Below are positions 10,485-21,600 of a stretch of DNA of 64,000 nucleotides, piece after piece. Source of the DNA: Rhizophagus irregularis (Eukaryota > Glomeromycota > Glomeromycetes > Glomerales > Glomeraceae). A model generated the notes under the pieces. The model did not search any database, was not told where the DNA came from, and worked only from the letters and a program-made list of their open reading frames with translations. The position numbers and the translations under genes are program-made. Location of the stretch: NCBI RefSeq assembly GCF_026210795.1, contig NC_089457.1:1488001-1552000 (forward strand), written 5' to 3'. Every line of letters begins with the position of its first letter. Within the stretch, counting starts at the first letter, position 1.

Positions 10485-13400
10485 TTAACGAATTTGGAGT
10501 TTGCGATTAATTGGATTAATCGCCAAATATTCAATAGCATTACTCTGAGTAGAAATTCGATATTTTGATGGTATAAATCGACAAAGGATATTATGTACAG
10601 GAATAATACAATCGCGGCTTTCATCATAAAATTCAGATTTCCACAACTCGACGTTACAGCTCTCGTCTTCATCATCAATATGAAAATAATATCGACTTTC
10701 ACTCGTACTAGCTGGTCGATACCAACGAATATATGCCAAATTATGTTCCATTTGTCCATTTGGCAAGTCGACTGTATGTTTGAAGAAGTATTGAATTTGT
10801 CCAGGATAACTGTCGACTTCCCCATCACTAGTTATAAATTTGGCTAGGACACACGAGCTTTTTGTATGTCGAACTGACATTGCGGAGCCAAATACTTCGG
10901 AACCAATTCGGCATCTTCCAAATTGATTTATCTTTACTCGAATTGTTATAGAATCTTGGATAATTTCATCTGCTGGTTTGCGAAACTTGTACATTTCGAT
11001 ATAAGAAGCATTATAAAAAGCAACCATCAGTTCGAGCATTAATTCGGTCATTATTGCTTCGGAACTAGGCTTCAGCATTTCTCCAGGAAACGGCTCACAT
11101 CCAGTAATAGTCGATTCCTGTATGTTTTTAGCATTTAGCCAAAACCGCTCTAGTTCATCTGAAGAAAATTGGTCTGCAGCCAATATTGAACCAGTTGTGG
11201 GTCGATCTTCAAGCAATTCTAAGCCTTTCGTTTGAATGTCAGAACTAATGATATCTCCAATTCGATTATCATTCATTATCAGACGCATTATTTCCGGTTC
11301 AATTTGTCTATTACTTGTTGGCAACAAGCCTTAAAAATTATTAAAAATAAGACTAACAATGTAAACATCCGAATAAAGTAAAAAAAGTAAAAAAAGAATA
11401 TCTTACCGAGTATTCCATTCATACGCTCAAATGAAAAACACCAAAATGCATACAATGGACCAAAATCATTCGAACAATCGCACAAATGGAGTGAAAGGTG
11501 AAGATTAGGCGTAATTTTTACTCTTCCATAGTGTACTTCAATAAGCTTAATTATTTTAATTAGCCTCTCATGAGCTTCTTCCATTAATTCAATTTCTAAA
11601 ATTCGGCTTACTAAAATAGAACAAACTCTAACGAAATGTGTCAAGATTTTTCGATCTTTTGACGGTAAATGTTCCCACAATGAGGTAGTTGCGTAGATCA
11701 TAAAGAAAATTCGCCACTGATCGGCTATATAGTTCGAAAACCCTTCTCCGCGCTCAATATTCCCGGGAATTTGTCCCAAATCAGCCGGTATTTTGAATTG
11801 ATTCATTTTTTCTTGAATCTTCTTTAGATCGTTCGGGGTTAAAACACCCTCGTCGATCCAAATCCTCTTCATTATCCACCTCGCAATTTTTAAGAATAAG
11901 CAGTGCATTGGATCTACAATAATAAAATGAATTGGTCCAAAAGTACGGCAATCGAAGTAACTCCGACCACCTAACCCCTTTTTCACTAACGAAATTCTTT
12001 CTTCTAAATTGGTGGAATTGCAACTTCGCCATGCAAGAGCATTCCGACGACGTTCGGTCGAATCACGAGTAATGAACCAATTCTCCATATCCTCCATACC
12101 TGCAAAATTATGTTGGTGGTCTTCATAATTTGCTCGTTTCATACACCGATGGCAAGAAACCAAAGCTGAAATATGCCCGCATATTTTTCGAGCAGCAGGG
12201 ATATCGCACGAAATTAGTACTAAAGCCGCACAAATATTTTTCCCGTTTTGGCACTCAAATGTTCGATTTAAAGTTATTCCACTCCATAGTAACTCTAATT
12301 CATTGACAATAGGCGCAATATAATGATTAATCTTGTGCAAGCTTACTTCGTTCGGTCCTGGTAGTAGACCGAGAATCAGCAAATTTTCGCGCTTGAACCG
12401 AATATCACGGGGTAAATTACAGACAGCCGCGTAAATTACCCCGATACTATAAAATGTACCATCGTAGGGCTGGAACCAATCAAGGTTTATCATTAGTCCT
12501 AGATGTGAATCGGCTACTTCTGGTCGGAAAAATTTGGCTGAATTTTCATCGTCAGTTTCTCTTAATGTTTTCCAGATTTGACCGTCATATATATCGGTCA
12601 GTATGTTATCGAATTGTCGACGATTTGACCAATGTCGAAGTAACCGTTCAAAGTGAGGCTGACGATATAGAGTTTCCAATTGTTGATGAATCGGTACAAA
12701 CGGATATATTAATTCTGGCTTTTTAACCTCTCTCTCAGCCAAGACCGTTTGACACGATTTCGTCCTTCGAGACGCAGAATTTGGAAATTCGATGTGACTG
12801 CATCTTATGATACCGATACTGTCATTTTTTTGAATTTCGTCCATGTCTGTCTTATTATATAATTTATGACATTTCGGACATGGCACGAAACTATGGAAAC
12901 GATCTTTCAGGCCAAGTTGAGTTCTTGCCAGATATAGAGAGTCAGGAAAGCTATCGTAAATGTCTCCACCGATTTCTTTTAACACTATTTTCATGAATTT
13001 TAGTTGAGATTCGGTCGCTGTTTCAGGGAGATTGAACTTTTTTCGAAAGGTCATTATTATCCACAATAAAATCCATGAAAATTTATCATCTATTGTCGTT
13101 TTTTCTTCCTCTTCGATATGACTTAAAATCTGGCGGTAAATAATTTTCAAAAGTATCGGCAAAAGTTCCATCATCTGACTCATTGCCATCAGAAGAAGAA
13201 GTATCAGTATGTTGTTCATAATCAGAATTGCTCAAATCTTCTGTTCCTGAATGTTCGAGCATAATTTGTGGGCGATTTGCGTAGCTTCTTGTACGGCTTT
13301 GAGGTAAAAAAATATATTCGTTTTCGTTGTATTCTGGAGTTGTCGAATTATCTTTTTCATTTAATGGAATTGTTGTCGAATCTTCTTCAAAAAGAGTTAT

Positions 13401-13712
13401 TACCGAAATTTCTTCATTTAATGGAGATATCAAAATATCTTCATTTATCGGATTTTCTTCTAACGAAGTTATTGTCGAATCCTCTTCTTGATTAATTAGT
13501 AACAATGAAGCCAAACCACTATTAAGATTCGAGTCAGTTGTGTTTTCCGCCGCTTCGTGAAGCATTTTGGTTCGTGTTACAACCAGTTTTCCATTACATT
13601 TGTCACAATAACAAGGGACTTTGGTTCTTTTTTTGCTAAACCTTCTAGAAGATAGTCGGTTTGCTATCCTTTCCGAACCCATAATTTGATTAATCGATCT
13701 TCTTCTCGTCAT
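10485..13712 (-). pseudogene. Tnp2-like CACTA transposase with frameshifts
   Basis: The N-terminal part (from 13712) has a Cys-rich motif (CYCDKCNGKLV) and an acidic Ser/Thr-rich stretch. A one-base shift near 13110-13130 moves into the main frame. That frame holds CPKCHKLY, the core NLDWFQPYDGTFYSIGVIYA, ILGLLPGPNEVS, CDIPAARKICGH with SCHRC, VDPMHCLFL and FSFERMNG, all typical of the Tnp2 family. An intron at 11330-11406 joins the C-terminal part (10485-11329), which contains INQFGRCRIGSEVFGS. Near 11945-11990 two opposite one-base shifts change about 15 residues: RWSELLRLPYFD is seen in the paralogue at 62974-63834, while this frame reads differently. The role would be excision and integration through CACTA ends. 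Confidence 0.85.
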
Positions 13713-13799
13713 GTTTTATAAAATTTGATAAAGAATCGGTTATAATTAATATGTACTTTAAAATTTAACGAAATTTTGACAAATGAAGTCAATTTTTCT

Positions 13800-14125
13800 C
13801 TTGAAAATTAAAATTTTATGAAATTTTTTTTTAATTTGAAAATTTCGGTTAAATTGATCTGTTAGCAATTGATTTAATAAAAGTTTAATTTTGAGATTTT
13901 GATTTAGTCGATTTAATTAAATTTTCAATCATGAGAAATTTTTTTAATTTGAAAATTTCGGTTAAATTGATCCGTTAGCAATTGATTTAATAAAAGTTTA
14001 ATTTCGAGATTTTGATTTAGTCGATTTAATTAAATTTTCAATCATGAGAAATTTTTTTAATTAATTTGAATATTTCGGTTAAATTGATCCTTTAGTAATT
14101 GATTTAATAAAAGTTTAATTTCGAT
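13800..14125. repeat. Three tandem units of about 115 bases between divergent CACTA genes
   Basis: The phrase atttcggttaaattgat recurs near 13842, 13955 and 14072, each followed by attgatttaataaaagttt. The units lie between the start of the transposase gene and the plus-strand gene, where a bidirectional promoter would be expected. Promoter function is inference. Confidence 0.7.
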
Positions 14126-14431
14126 TAGACTTTTTTTAACGATTAATTAACTTATAAATCAAATTTCGGTTTTATTTTTATCAAATAAACTTTTTCCCAG
14201 GAAAGCTTATTTTGAATTTATAAAGCTCCATTAATAGAATTTTTTTCGCAAAAATAATTTTATTTTTTCGATAAACAATTCTCGTAATTTTTATAAAATC
14301 TGCAATACATTTTTATATTGATCAACTTTTATATAAATCGAACAATATTTTTCGTCATTTTGAAAGAAAGTTCTACTTTATTTACTAATTTTACTATTCT
14401 TCTGTTTATTAAAATCTCTATAAAGAATAAA

Positions 14432-16755
14432 ATGATCTGGAGAAAAAAGTGTCGAAAAAAGTCGTCAAGAGTCTCACAAACAAACTTCTTCACAGGAATT
14501 TGTAAGTTCCGATTCTCCCAAACAAACGTCGATATCGAAACAACAATCCGCAGCTTCCGGTTCTGGTTCTACCAAAACTCAAAAACAAGCGTCGAAACAA
14601 CAATCCGCAGCTTCCGGTTCCGTTTCTACCAAAACTCAAAAACAAACGTCAATACAGGAATCCGCAGCTTCCGGTTCCAGTTCTACCAAACTCAAAAACA
14701 AGCGTCGAAACAGGAATCTGCAGCTTCTGGTTCCGGTACTACCAAAACTCAAAAACAAGCGTCGAAATAACAATCCGCAGCTTCCGGTTCTGGTACTACC
14801 AAAACTCAAAAACAAACGTCGATACAGGAATCCGCAGCTTCCGGTTCCAGTTCTACCAAAATTCAAAAACAAACGTCGATACAGGAATCCGCAGCTTCCG
14901 GTTTTGGTTCTACCAAAACTCAAAAACAAACGTCGATACCAGAAGCTTCGGAAGATAATGGGCCATTTCGCTTAGTGGTACCATCCAGCTTGTACTCGCA
15001 ACAAAGCAGGATGGTACCACCGATTTGTAATGTAACCGTACATAGGGAATTAACGCCCATTACACGCACAGCCGAACCATATAGGAGCAATGTACATAGG
15101 GAATTAACGCCCATTACACGCACAGGCGAACCGTATAGGATCAATATACATAGGGAATTAACGCCCATTACACGCACCACCGAACCGTATAGGAGCAATG
15201 TACGCATCGCCGAACCATATAGGAGAGAATCAACGCCAATTATACGTGAACCTTATAGTAGTAATTGGACTAGAGATGTAAATGGTGAGCTACAATTGAC
15301 TTTTGTATTCATTTTAGAGTTCTGGTCGACTTTAACGTTTTTTAGAAACGTATGATCTCCGAAGAAAATGCCTACTTACGGGGAAGAATCGACGAATTAA
15401 ATCGGCAACTCGATAATGCAAATGGCGAGTTGCGTGACCTACGGCTAGATGTTGGCCAATTACAATCGTATAACAATATACTTAGTCAGGAAAACGACGG
15501 CTTGCGTCACCGACATTCATCTGACCTTCAAGATATCGAATTTGAAGAGGATCAACGACCAACAAAGCGTGGGAAAGGAAAAAATCTTGTGCGCGATTCT
15601 GAAGATGAAATGGAAGTAGATGAAGAAGAAGCTAGGGTTCGTCTAAAATTCCTCTTTCAATGTATGCTTTTAACGCTCGCTAAACCGATATTTTGTTCAA
15701 TTTAGGCTGAGATGAAGACGATTCTAAAAACTTTTCCGATTGAACTAGAATTAATATACGATGAAAAGTTTAGCAGTGAGTCGAATGATGAAATTCTTCG
15801 ACAGATTATACCTCGATTAATTGAAGCGATGAAGCCAAGGTATACTCCACGATACAGGCAAGTCAAGTCTTGGCTTCGCCGCTTTACATAAACATCGCGA
15901 GATGCGTTTGTTATATAAACAACGCGGCACTTTAGACAAAGATAATCGTCGTCTACATCGAAACAATCGGTTAAATGAGGTAAATAATTTCTTTATTATT
16001 TCAAAAAAAAAAATCTCATCATTCGTCAAAACTTTAAATATAGAAAAAAGCACGACGAGTTAAAGGCGCAAAATCGCTTTTCGACAAAAAATGACGAAAA
16101 ACTGGAGAATTATGATCGAAAAGAACTTTTGAATGTTTTAAGCGACAACCGATATCACTCTCCAGAGTATTCTGAATCGGATGAGGAGCAACCAGACGGT
16201 AAAAGACATATCAATGTTTATAATCCGTCTTGGAGATCTGAAGAGGTTCGATAACTTATTTGTCGTATTTTTATTTTTTATTTTTTATTTGTTTTATTTT
16301 TTTCGTAATAGGATTGATTTTTTTTCTAATAATAGTTAATAGATTTATTACGAAATATCTTGGACCAACACGCTTTCTCTCTTCAATCTGCACAACTGAT
16401 ACGAACGCGAAATTATGACGATGAGATATATAATATCGTCTCTCGTCATCCACGAGGTGCTCCAAATTGGACCTATGTGGAGCAGAATACGCCGGCCGAT
16501 ACCGACTTTTCTGAGCCGGAGATGCCGATTCAAACGATGGATAATCTAATAATGGCGGAAGATGCGGAAGTGTCGGCGGAGATGGACGAAATAGAGGTAA
16601 TAGAAGATTCGGAACCAACGGGAATAGAAGATTCGGAACCAACGGGAATGGAAGAATCGGAACCAATTGGAGTGGAAGAATCGGAACCAATTGGAGTGGA
16701 AGAATCGCCGGAAACGGAAGATGAAACAGAAAAATGGTATAAATTTGTACTTTAA
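14432..16755 (+). pseudogene. Second CACTA gene: repetitive, disordered, coiled-coil protein (TnpA-like position)
   Basis: The frame begins near ATG 14432 (one base out of phase). It continues through about seven 20-residue units of the type KQQSAASGSGSTKTQ, then three 18-residue units (VHRELTPITRTAEPYRSN) at 15028-15200. After an intron (about 15283-15350) comes a coiled coil (ISEENAYLRGRIDELNRQL). Later exons are at about 15705-15990 (with one probable frameshift near 15860), 16045-16250 and 16355-16755. The last ends in acidic repeats (EDSEPTG, EESEPIG). Lesions include a one-base deletion near 14690 and CAA to TAA at about 14767. No catalytic domain is seen. By position it resembles the DNA-binding accessory protein of CACTA elements, which is inference. 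Confidence 0.55.
14530..14940 (+). repeat. Coding minisatellite of about 60-base units
   Basis: Seven units of the form caatccgcagcttccggttc with aaaactcaaaaacaaacgtc lie inside the plus-strand CACTA gene. Unit differences show recent expansion and decay. One unit has lost a base and another has TAA where the others have CAA. Confidence 0.85.
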
Positions 16756-16874
16756 TTTTTGTTTTGAGTTTTTGTTATACTAACTTTTTTTCGAATTTTA
16801 GATTGATTCGTCAGTTTTTTTTTGGATTTTTTTTTTGAAAATTATGGGTTTTTTTGTGAAATTGTGGATTGGAT

Positions 16875-17335
16875 TTTTTTATCATTTTCGTATTATTTTC
16901 GTAGGAAATTTTTATTATTTTCGTATTATTTTCATATTATTTTCGTAGGAAATTTTTATTATTTTAGTATTATTTTCATATTATTTTCGTAGGAAATTTT
17001 TATTATTTTAGTATTATTTTCGTATTATTTTCGTAGGAAATTTTATTATTTTAGTATTATTTTCATATTATTTTCGTAGGAAATTTTTATTATTTTAGTA
17101 TTATTTTCGTATTATTTTCGTAGGAAATTTTATTATTTTAGTATTATTTTCATATTATTTTCGTAGGAAATTTTATTATTTTAGTATTATTTTCATATTA
17201 TTTTCGTAGGAAATTTTTATTATTTTAGTATTATTTTCGTATTATTTTCGTAGGAAATTTTTATTATTTTAGTATTATTTTCATATTATTTTCGTAGGAA
17301 ATTTTTACTATTTTTGTAGGAAATTTTTGCGATTT
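16875..17335. repeat. 44-base tandem repeat array, about ten copies
   Basis: The phrase gtaggaaattttt recurs at about 16901, 16945, 16989, 17033, 17076, 17120, 17163, 17206, 17250, 17294 and 17317. It is separated by tattattttagtattatttt-type DNA. The 43/44-base spacing alternates with poly-T length. It sits between the plus-strand gene and the right subterminal zone of CACTA copy 1. Confidence 0.9.
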
Positions 17336-17723
17336 AATTAAAATAATTGGTAAATCAATCGAAATAAAATCGCTGTTTTAAAACTTAAATTTGCTAAATT
17401 TCGTCAAAATTATTATGGTCGATTTTATTTATTTTTGCAAATCGGCAATTTAAATCAATATCGATTTTTAGACGAATAGTCGATTGTTTATGACGAATTT
17501 CATTTGCATGGCAGGTTCGAATTTTATTGATATGTACAGCCGATTTTTTTAACTAATTCCGAAACTTTGCCAATTTCTAATTGCGAGTGGCAGGCGTTAC
17601 GGTGCAAATCGCCTATAAAATTAGTTGCCGATTTTTTTGGTACTGATCGGCTAAGGTCAGACCAAATTTCGTCCAACATTCGGCAATTTAAAATTTTGCC
17701 GAAATGGACTATTCTGACCAGTG
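17336..17723. other. Right subterminal region of CACTA copy 1
   Basis: Clusters of ttgccgat/atcggcaa and cgattttt motifs in both orientations lead to the terminus gaccagtg at 17716-17723. No gene is seen. Confidence 0.7.
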
Positions 17724-17794
17724 AAAGATGTATCATAGCTTGTTAGAATCGTCTCACTGAGACGAATCGAATGGTGGTAGTTTTATCCTTTTCC

Positions 17795-18341
17795 TTTGCT
17801 AGTGTTTACGGCCAGACCACCCATTGCCTCTTATGAGACTAATCTCGGGTCTGTGTCCTATCATCTTCAATGGGTAACCATTATACCGAGTACTTAATTC
17901 CTCAGGTAACAGCACCACTATGAAGACATCCCCCATCGGGCCATTATAGGCTGATCTGAAGCTAGGTACACGCCGCCTACTCATCCTATACCCATTGCAT
18001 GATACTGATACTCAATTTATTTAACGACCTTTAGAGAGCATCTACTTTCATGGAGGACTTTTGACAGGTAACATCAACCATCTAGTACCCTTCCATACCA
18101 CCATTTTAGGTACTAAGTCTCACTCAAAGGCCACTACAGCCCACGATTACCTAGCACCGATAGTACAGTTGTTTACCCCAAGTGGTATACTTTGTAGTGA
18201 CCATTCGGACAGGAAGTAGCAGGCTTCTGTCTAGGATCACCCCTTATGGTGGGTATCAACCACCAGGGATCACCAACCAGGACCCAAGAAGTGGGGAATC
18301 GAACCCCATAACCATGCTACCTGTTCTGTGCACGAACACCT
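17795..18341 (-). mobile_element. Candidate tRNA-derived SINE
   Basis: On the minus strand a tRNA-like B box reads ggggttcgattccccac (18291-18307), preceded by an A-box-like tagcatggtta. The 547-base block has a clearly higher GC content than its surroundings and no long conserved frame. It is flanked by tagttttatccttttcc at 17778-17794 and 18342-18358. The same 17 bases recur after the neighbouring LINE. An Ala- or Val-type tRNA gene is unlikely because no cloverleaf closes. Confidence 0.55.
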
Positions 18342-18610
18342 TAGTTTTATCCTTTTCCTGTACAAACAGTCTTATGACTTTATCTTTTATTTATATTTTG
18401 GACTTCGAAAATATAATTGAACAATATTACAAAATAAGAAAATAAACTAATAAAAAATAAAAAGAGTAGCTTCATGACTCATACAAGTAAAGAAATCTAA
18501 ACTAAAATAAATTAAAGCAAAGAAAAACTAAACTATTACAGAATCGCATACCCCAACTTTACCCGAAGGCCAGTGTGAGTCAACTATCCAACATCCAAAA
18601 ATCCAGTCCG

Positions 18611-21600
18611 TTACCAGAAAGAGACCCTAAGAGGTTGAACTGTTAAGCGGCGCAGAAAATCCAGGTGCGAGATCCATGATCCACCCCGAATTATAGAAGA
18701 GGATATCCAAGAAATCCAGGAATCCTGAGAAACTGTTGCCAAAGAAGAGTTGTGTTTCTGTAAAGAAGTAGCAATGAAAGAAGAGATTGTAGATGGGCCA
18801 CGTAATTTGGAAGCAGCCGAGATACCCTGCGACTCTTCCCAAGCATGGAAAAGAACGTTCCGACATAACCAAATTTCACCATATAATTCGATTTGGAAGT
18901 CATTAAGAAGGGGAGAAATAGTCTTGTATATAACAGAGAGAGGAAAGTGCTGATTCAAAAATGCCGTTAAGTGCGCAGGCAACAATCCTCGAGTAAGCCA
19001 AAGACAGGATGAAGAAGGAGCTTCATAGTTCCAGCAATCCAAAGCAAAAAATTCGGTTTGAAAAGAAATATCCAAAGATTTCAAGGACAGAAAGGAAGAT
19101 AAACAAGAATCTCTAAATTTAATGACTTCAGACCGGTGTGTTAAACAGGGATTTAATTCCGGTAAAATATAAGGACAAGTCCAAAGATGATTCAAATCTT
19201 CAGGAGCAGAATTACACTGCGGACAGAGCCAGTCAGGAGAGTACAAATAAGGTTTGCGTTGTTGAAGAGTAGTTAAGGTAGGCAACATATCCAAAAGAAG
19301 TTTAATGCAGAAGATCCAAAATTCAGGACGACCATTCCTATGTGAAGCGAAACCTTTAATTTGTGAAAGGCAAAAATATATACCAGCCCAATCAAAAAGT
19401 GAAGGAGAACCAAGAGCAGTAAAACGCGCTAGTGAACAAAAGGATAAAAGAGCACGAGCGTCTGCTATAGAGCGGAGAAAATGACGAATATTCACGTCAA
19501 TCGGCAAAGAATTAAAAGTCAACAAGCATGGAGCATAACAAAATACTGAAGGCAGAGCAGCGGGTTGTAAAGACGAATGAGCATCTTTTGCCAGGGAATC
19601 CGCTTGTATATTGTAAATATCATCGCCATGAGCAGGGACTTTAATCAAATCGACATTGAGATTGCGATCCATGATAAGTTGTCGAATAGAAAGCCAAAGA
19701 AGATGATTAGGTTCTCGGAGCAGCTTCGGTGAGAAAGGAGCAGCAACAAACCGTGTCCATAGTGAAATTAATTGACTACAATCAGTATGAATAGAGATTG
19801 AAGAGTCATGGGAGAGGGCGCTCAATCCTAATAGTACAGCAGAGATTTCAGAACGCAAAGCTGAAGGGAAGTAAGAAGGAAGATGCATGGAAGAAGATTC
19901 TAGGACAAGTCCATCATCATCGAGAGCAATCCAAGCAGAAGTCATGGAAGAAGGCGAGGAAGCATTGGTAAGATGGAACGAACTATCTGTGTACAAATTT
20001 TGCACAGAAAGCGGCAAGATATTATCATCAATTCTATCTTTAAAGGAAGGAGAAAGAGTGGAAGACGCGTTCGAAAAATGAACAAGGGCCAAGGAAGTGG
20101 CATAACTCCATGAAGTAGATAGAGTAATGGGAAGATAGGCCGCAAAAACTTTGGCATTTCTGGTAGGTAACCCACAGTTTCCGATAGGGTAACATTGAAA
20201 AAACACTTTTCGCTGTTACAGCGCTGTTTGATGGCAGATTTCTTGGATAAGGCAGGAATGTTAAAAGCACAACCAGAACAAGGGTTATAGGATCGTTCAT
20301 CAGCCGAGGTAGATACAGGAAGCCAATGAGACATAATAGCCGAATTTTGTTTCTTATAAGTGATACACACACGACCAACAGATAAAGTTTGAGTAGCAGA
20401 ATCAAGATTAATAGCCCATTGAGGATAAAATTGATAATCTTTAACAGTATGATCTAATAAACAAATAGAAGCTAAAGTAAAAGAAGAATTAATAAAATAT
20501 AAAGATAAAAGTAAAGAAGAAGAAGAAGAAGAGAGAAAATTATTATTGATAAATGTAAACCAATTAGGGATCCGTCCTTTACGACCAACGATGCCAAGAT
20601 AACGAAGGTCAAGCCAATTCATAAGATAACGTTCACAAGGAGAAACCAATTGAGCAAGCACAAATATATTCAAATTTTTCCAAAGTTTCCAACTCGATTG
20701 AAAAATGGAATGTGGTAGAATAGATCGGAGTGGCAGAGCAGGTTGTAGATCACGCCTCGGAGGTCGGAAGGAAAGAGACCACGTGATGTTCAAACGCGAA
20801 GAAAACAATAACGAATTAAACAAAGTGTGCGTTCGCAAAGAAATGATCTGTGACCATGGTTCTAAATTAATGGTAGTCGGGCAACTTTCAGCACCCAAAT
20901 ACCCTTGAAGGTAGGAGATAGCATAAAGGGCAAAATCTTTGAAATCAGGATGAGTGAAAATTTTTTGCCAAGATGCGATATGGGAAGAAAGAAAACGATA
21001 AAAAGCATTTTGAATCGAAAAGGGAAGTTTGAGAAATAACAAGGGCAACGGAGTAGTCGCAGCAAGACCAGCTTTTCTTCGAAGTACTGAAAACATAGGC
21101 TTGACTATTGATTGAATAGTACTTTCAGAGAAAAGGGTAGTTTGAAGACGAAATTCCAATCGCGGAAGAAGGACAGCATTATAGAGATAGGCCACATGTT
21201 GTGCTAATAATTTCTTCGGTCCCAGGAGAGCTGCCATATCTTTAACCATGGAGCGCGCTTGTTTGAGAACAAAATTAGAAGAGGCGGACAAAGAAAACCA
21301 GACGCCTAAAAAGCGAAAGGAAGTATTGAGGGGTAAAGAGGAAAGGGAAAGAAAAGTATTGGAAACAATAAAAGAGGGTGAAAGTTCAAAAGTAATCTTC
21401 GAAGAAGGCGAAGAGGATGAAAGAAGGACATATTTTGCTGAATTGGCTTGAACATTATTTAAAGTATAAAATTCAGCAGTAATAGAAAGACGATCTTCTA
21501 TGCCAGATTTTGAAGAAGCAATAAGTGTAGAATCATCCATAAACGTTAAATGTGAAATTGGTAAAGAACATTGTTCAAATTCAAGTGGAGAATAATTTAG

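Larger units (their letters stand above)
9958..17723 (-). mobile_element. CACTA (EnSpm-type) transposon, copy 1, complete but decayed
   Basis: It starts cactggtcgaaat and ends with the complement of cactggtcagaat. The 3-base flanks aaa (9955-9957 and 17724-17726) fit the CACTA target duplication. Subterminal zones (about 9970-10470 and 17380-17720) repeat the motif ttgccgat/atcggcaa in both orientations, typical of CACTA transposase-binding arrays. It has two divergent genes, a Tnp2-like transposase (minus) and a repetitive coiled-coil protein (plus), as in plant TnpD/TnpA pairs. Length 7,766 bases. Confidence 0.88.

Noticed and set aside
16875..17335. CRISPR-like array
   Set aside because: The spacers are as repetitive as the repeats, the organism is eukaryotic and there are no cas genes; it is a simple minisatellite.
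18291..18308. A genuine tRNA gene at the B-box sequence
   Set aside because: No acceptor stem or full cloverleaf could be formed and the motif sits inside a flanked 547-base repeat, so a SINE is more likely.
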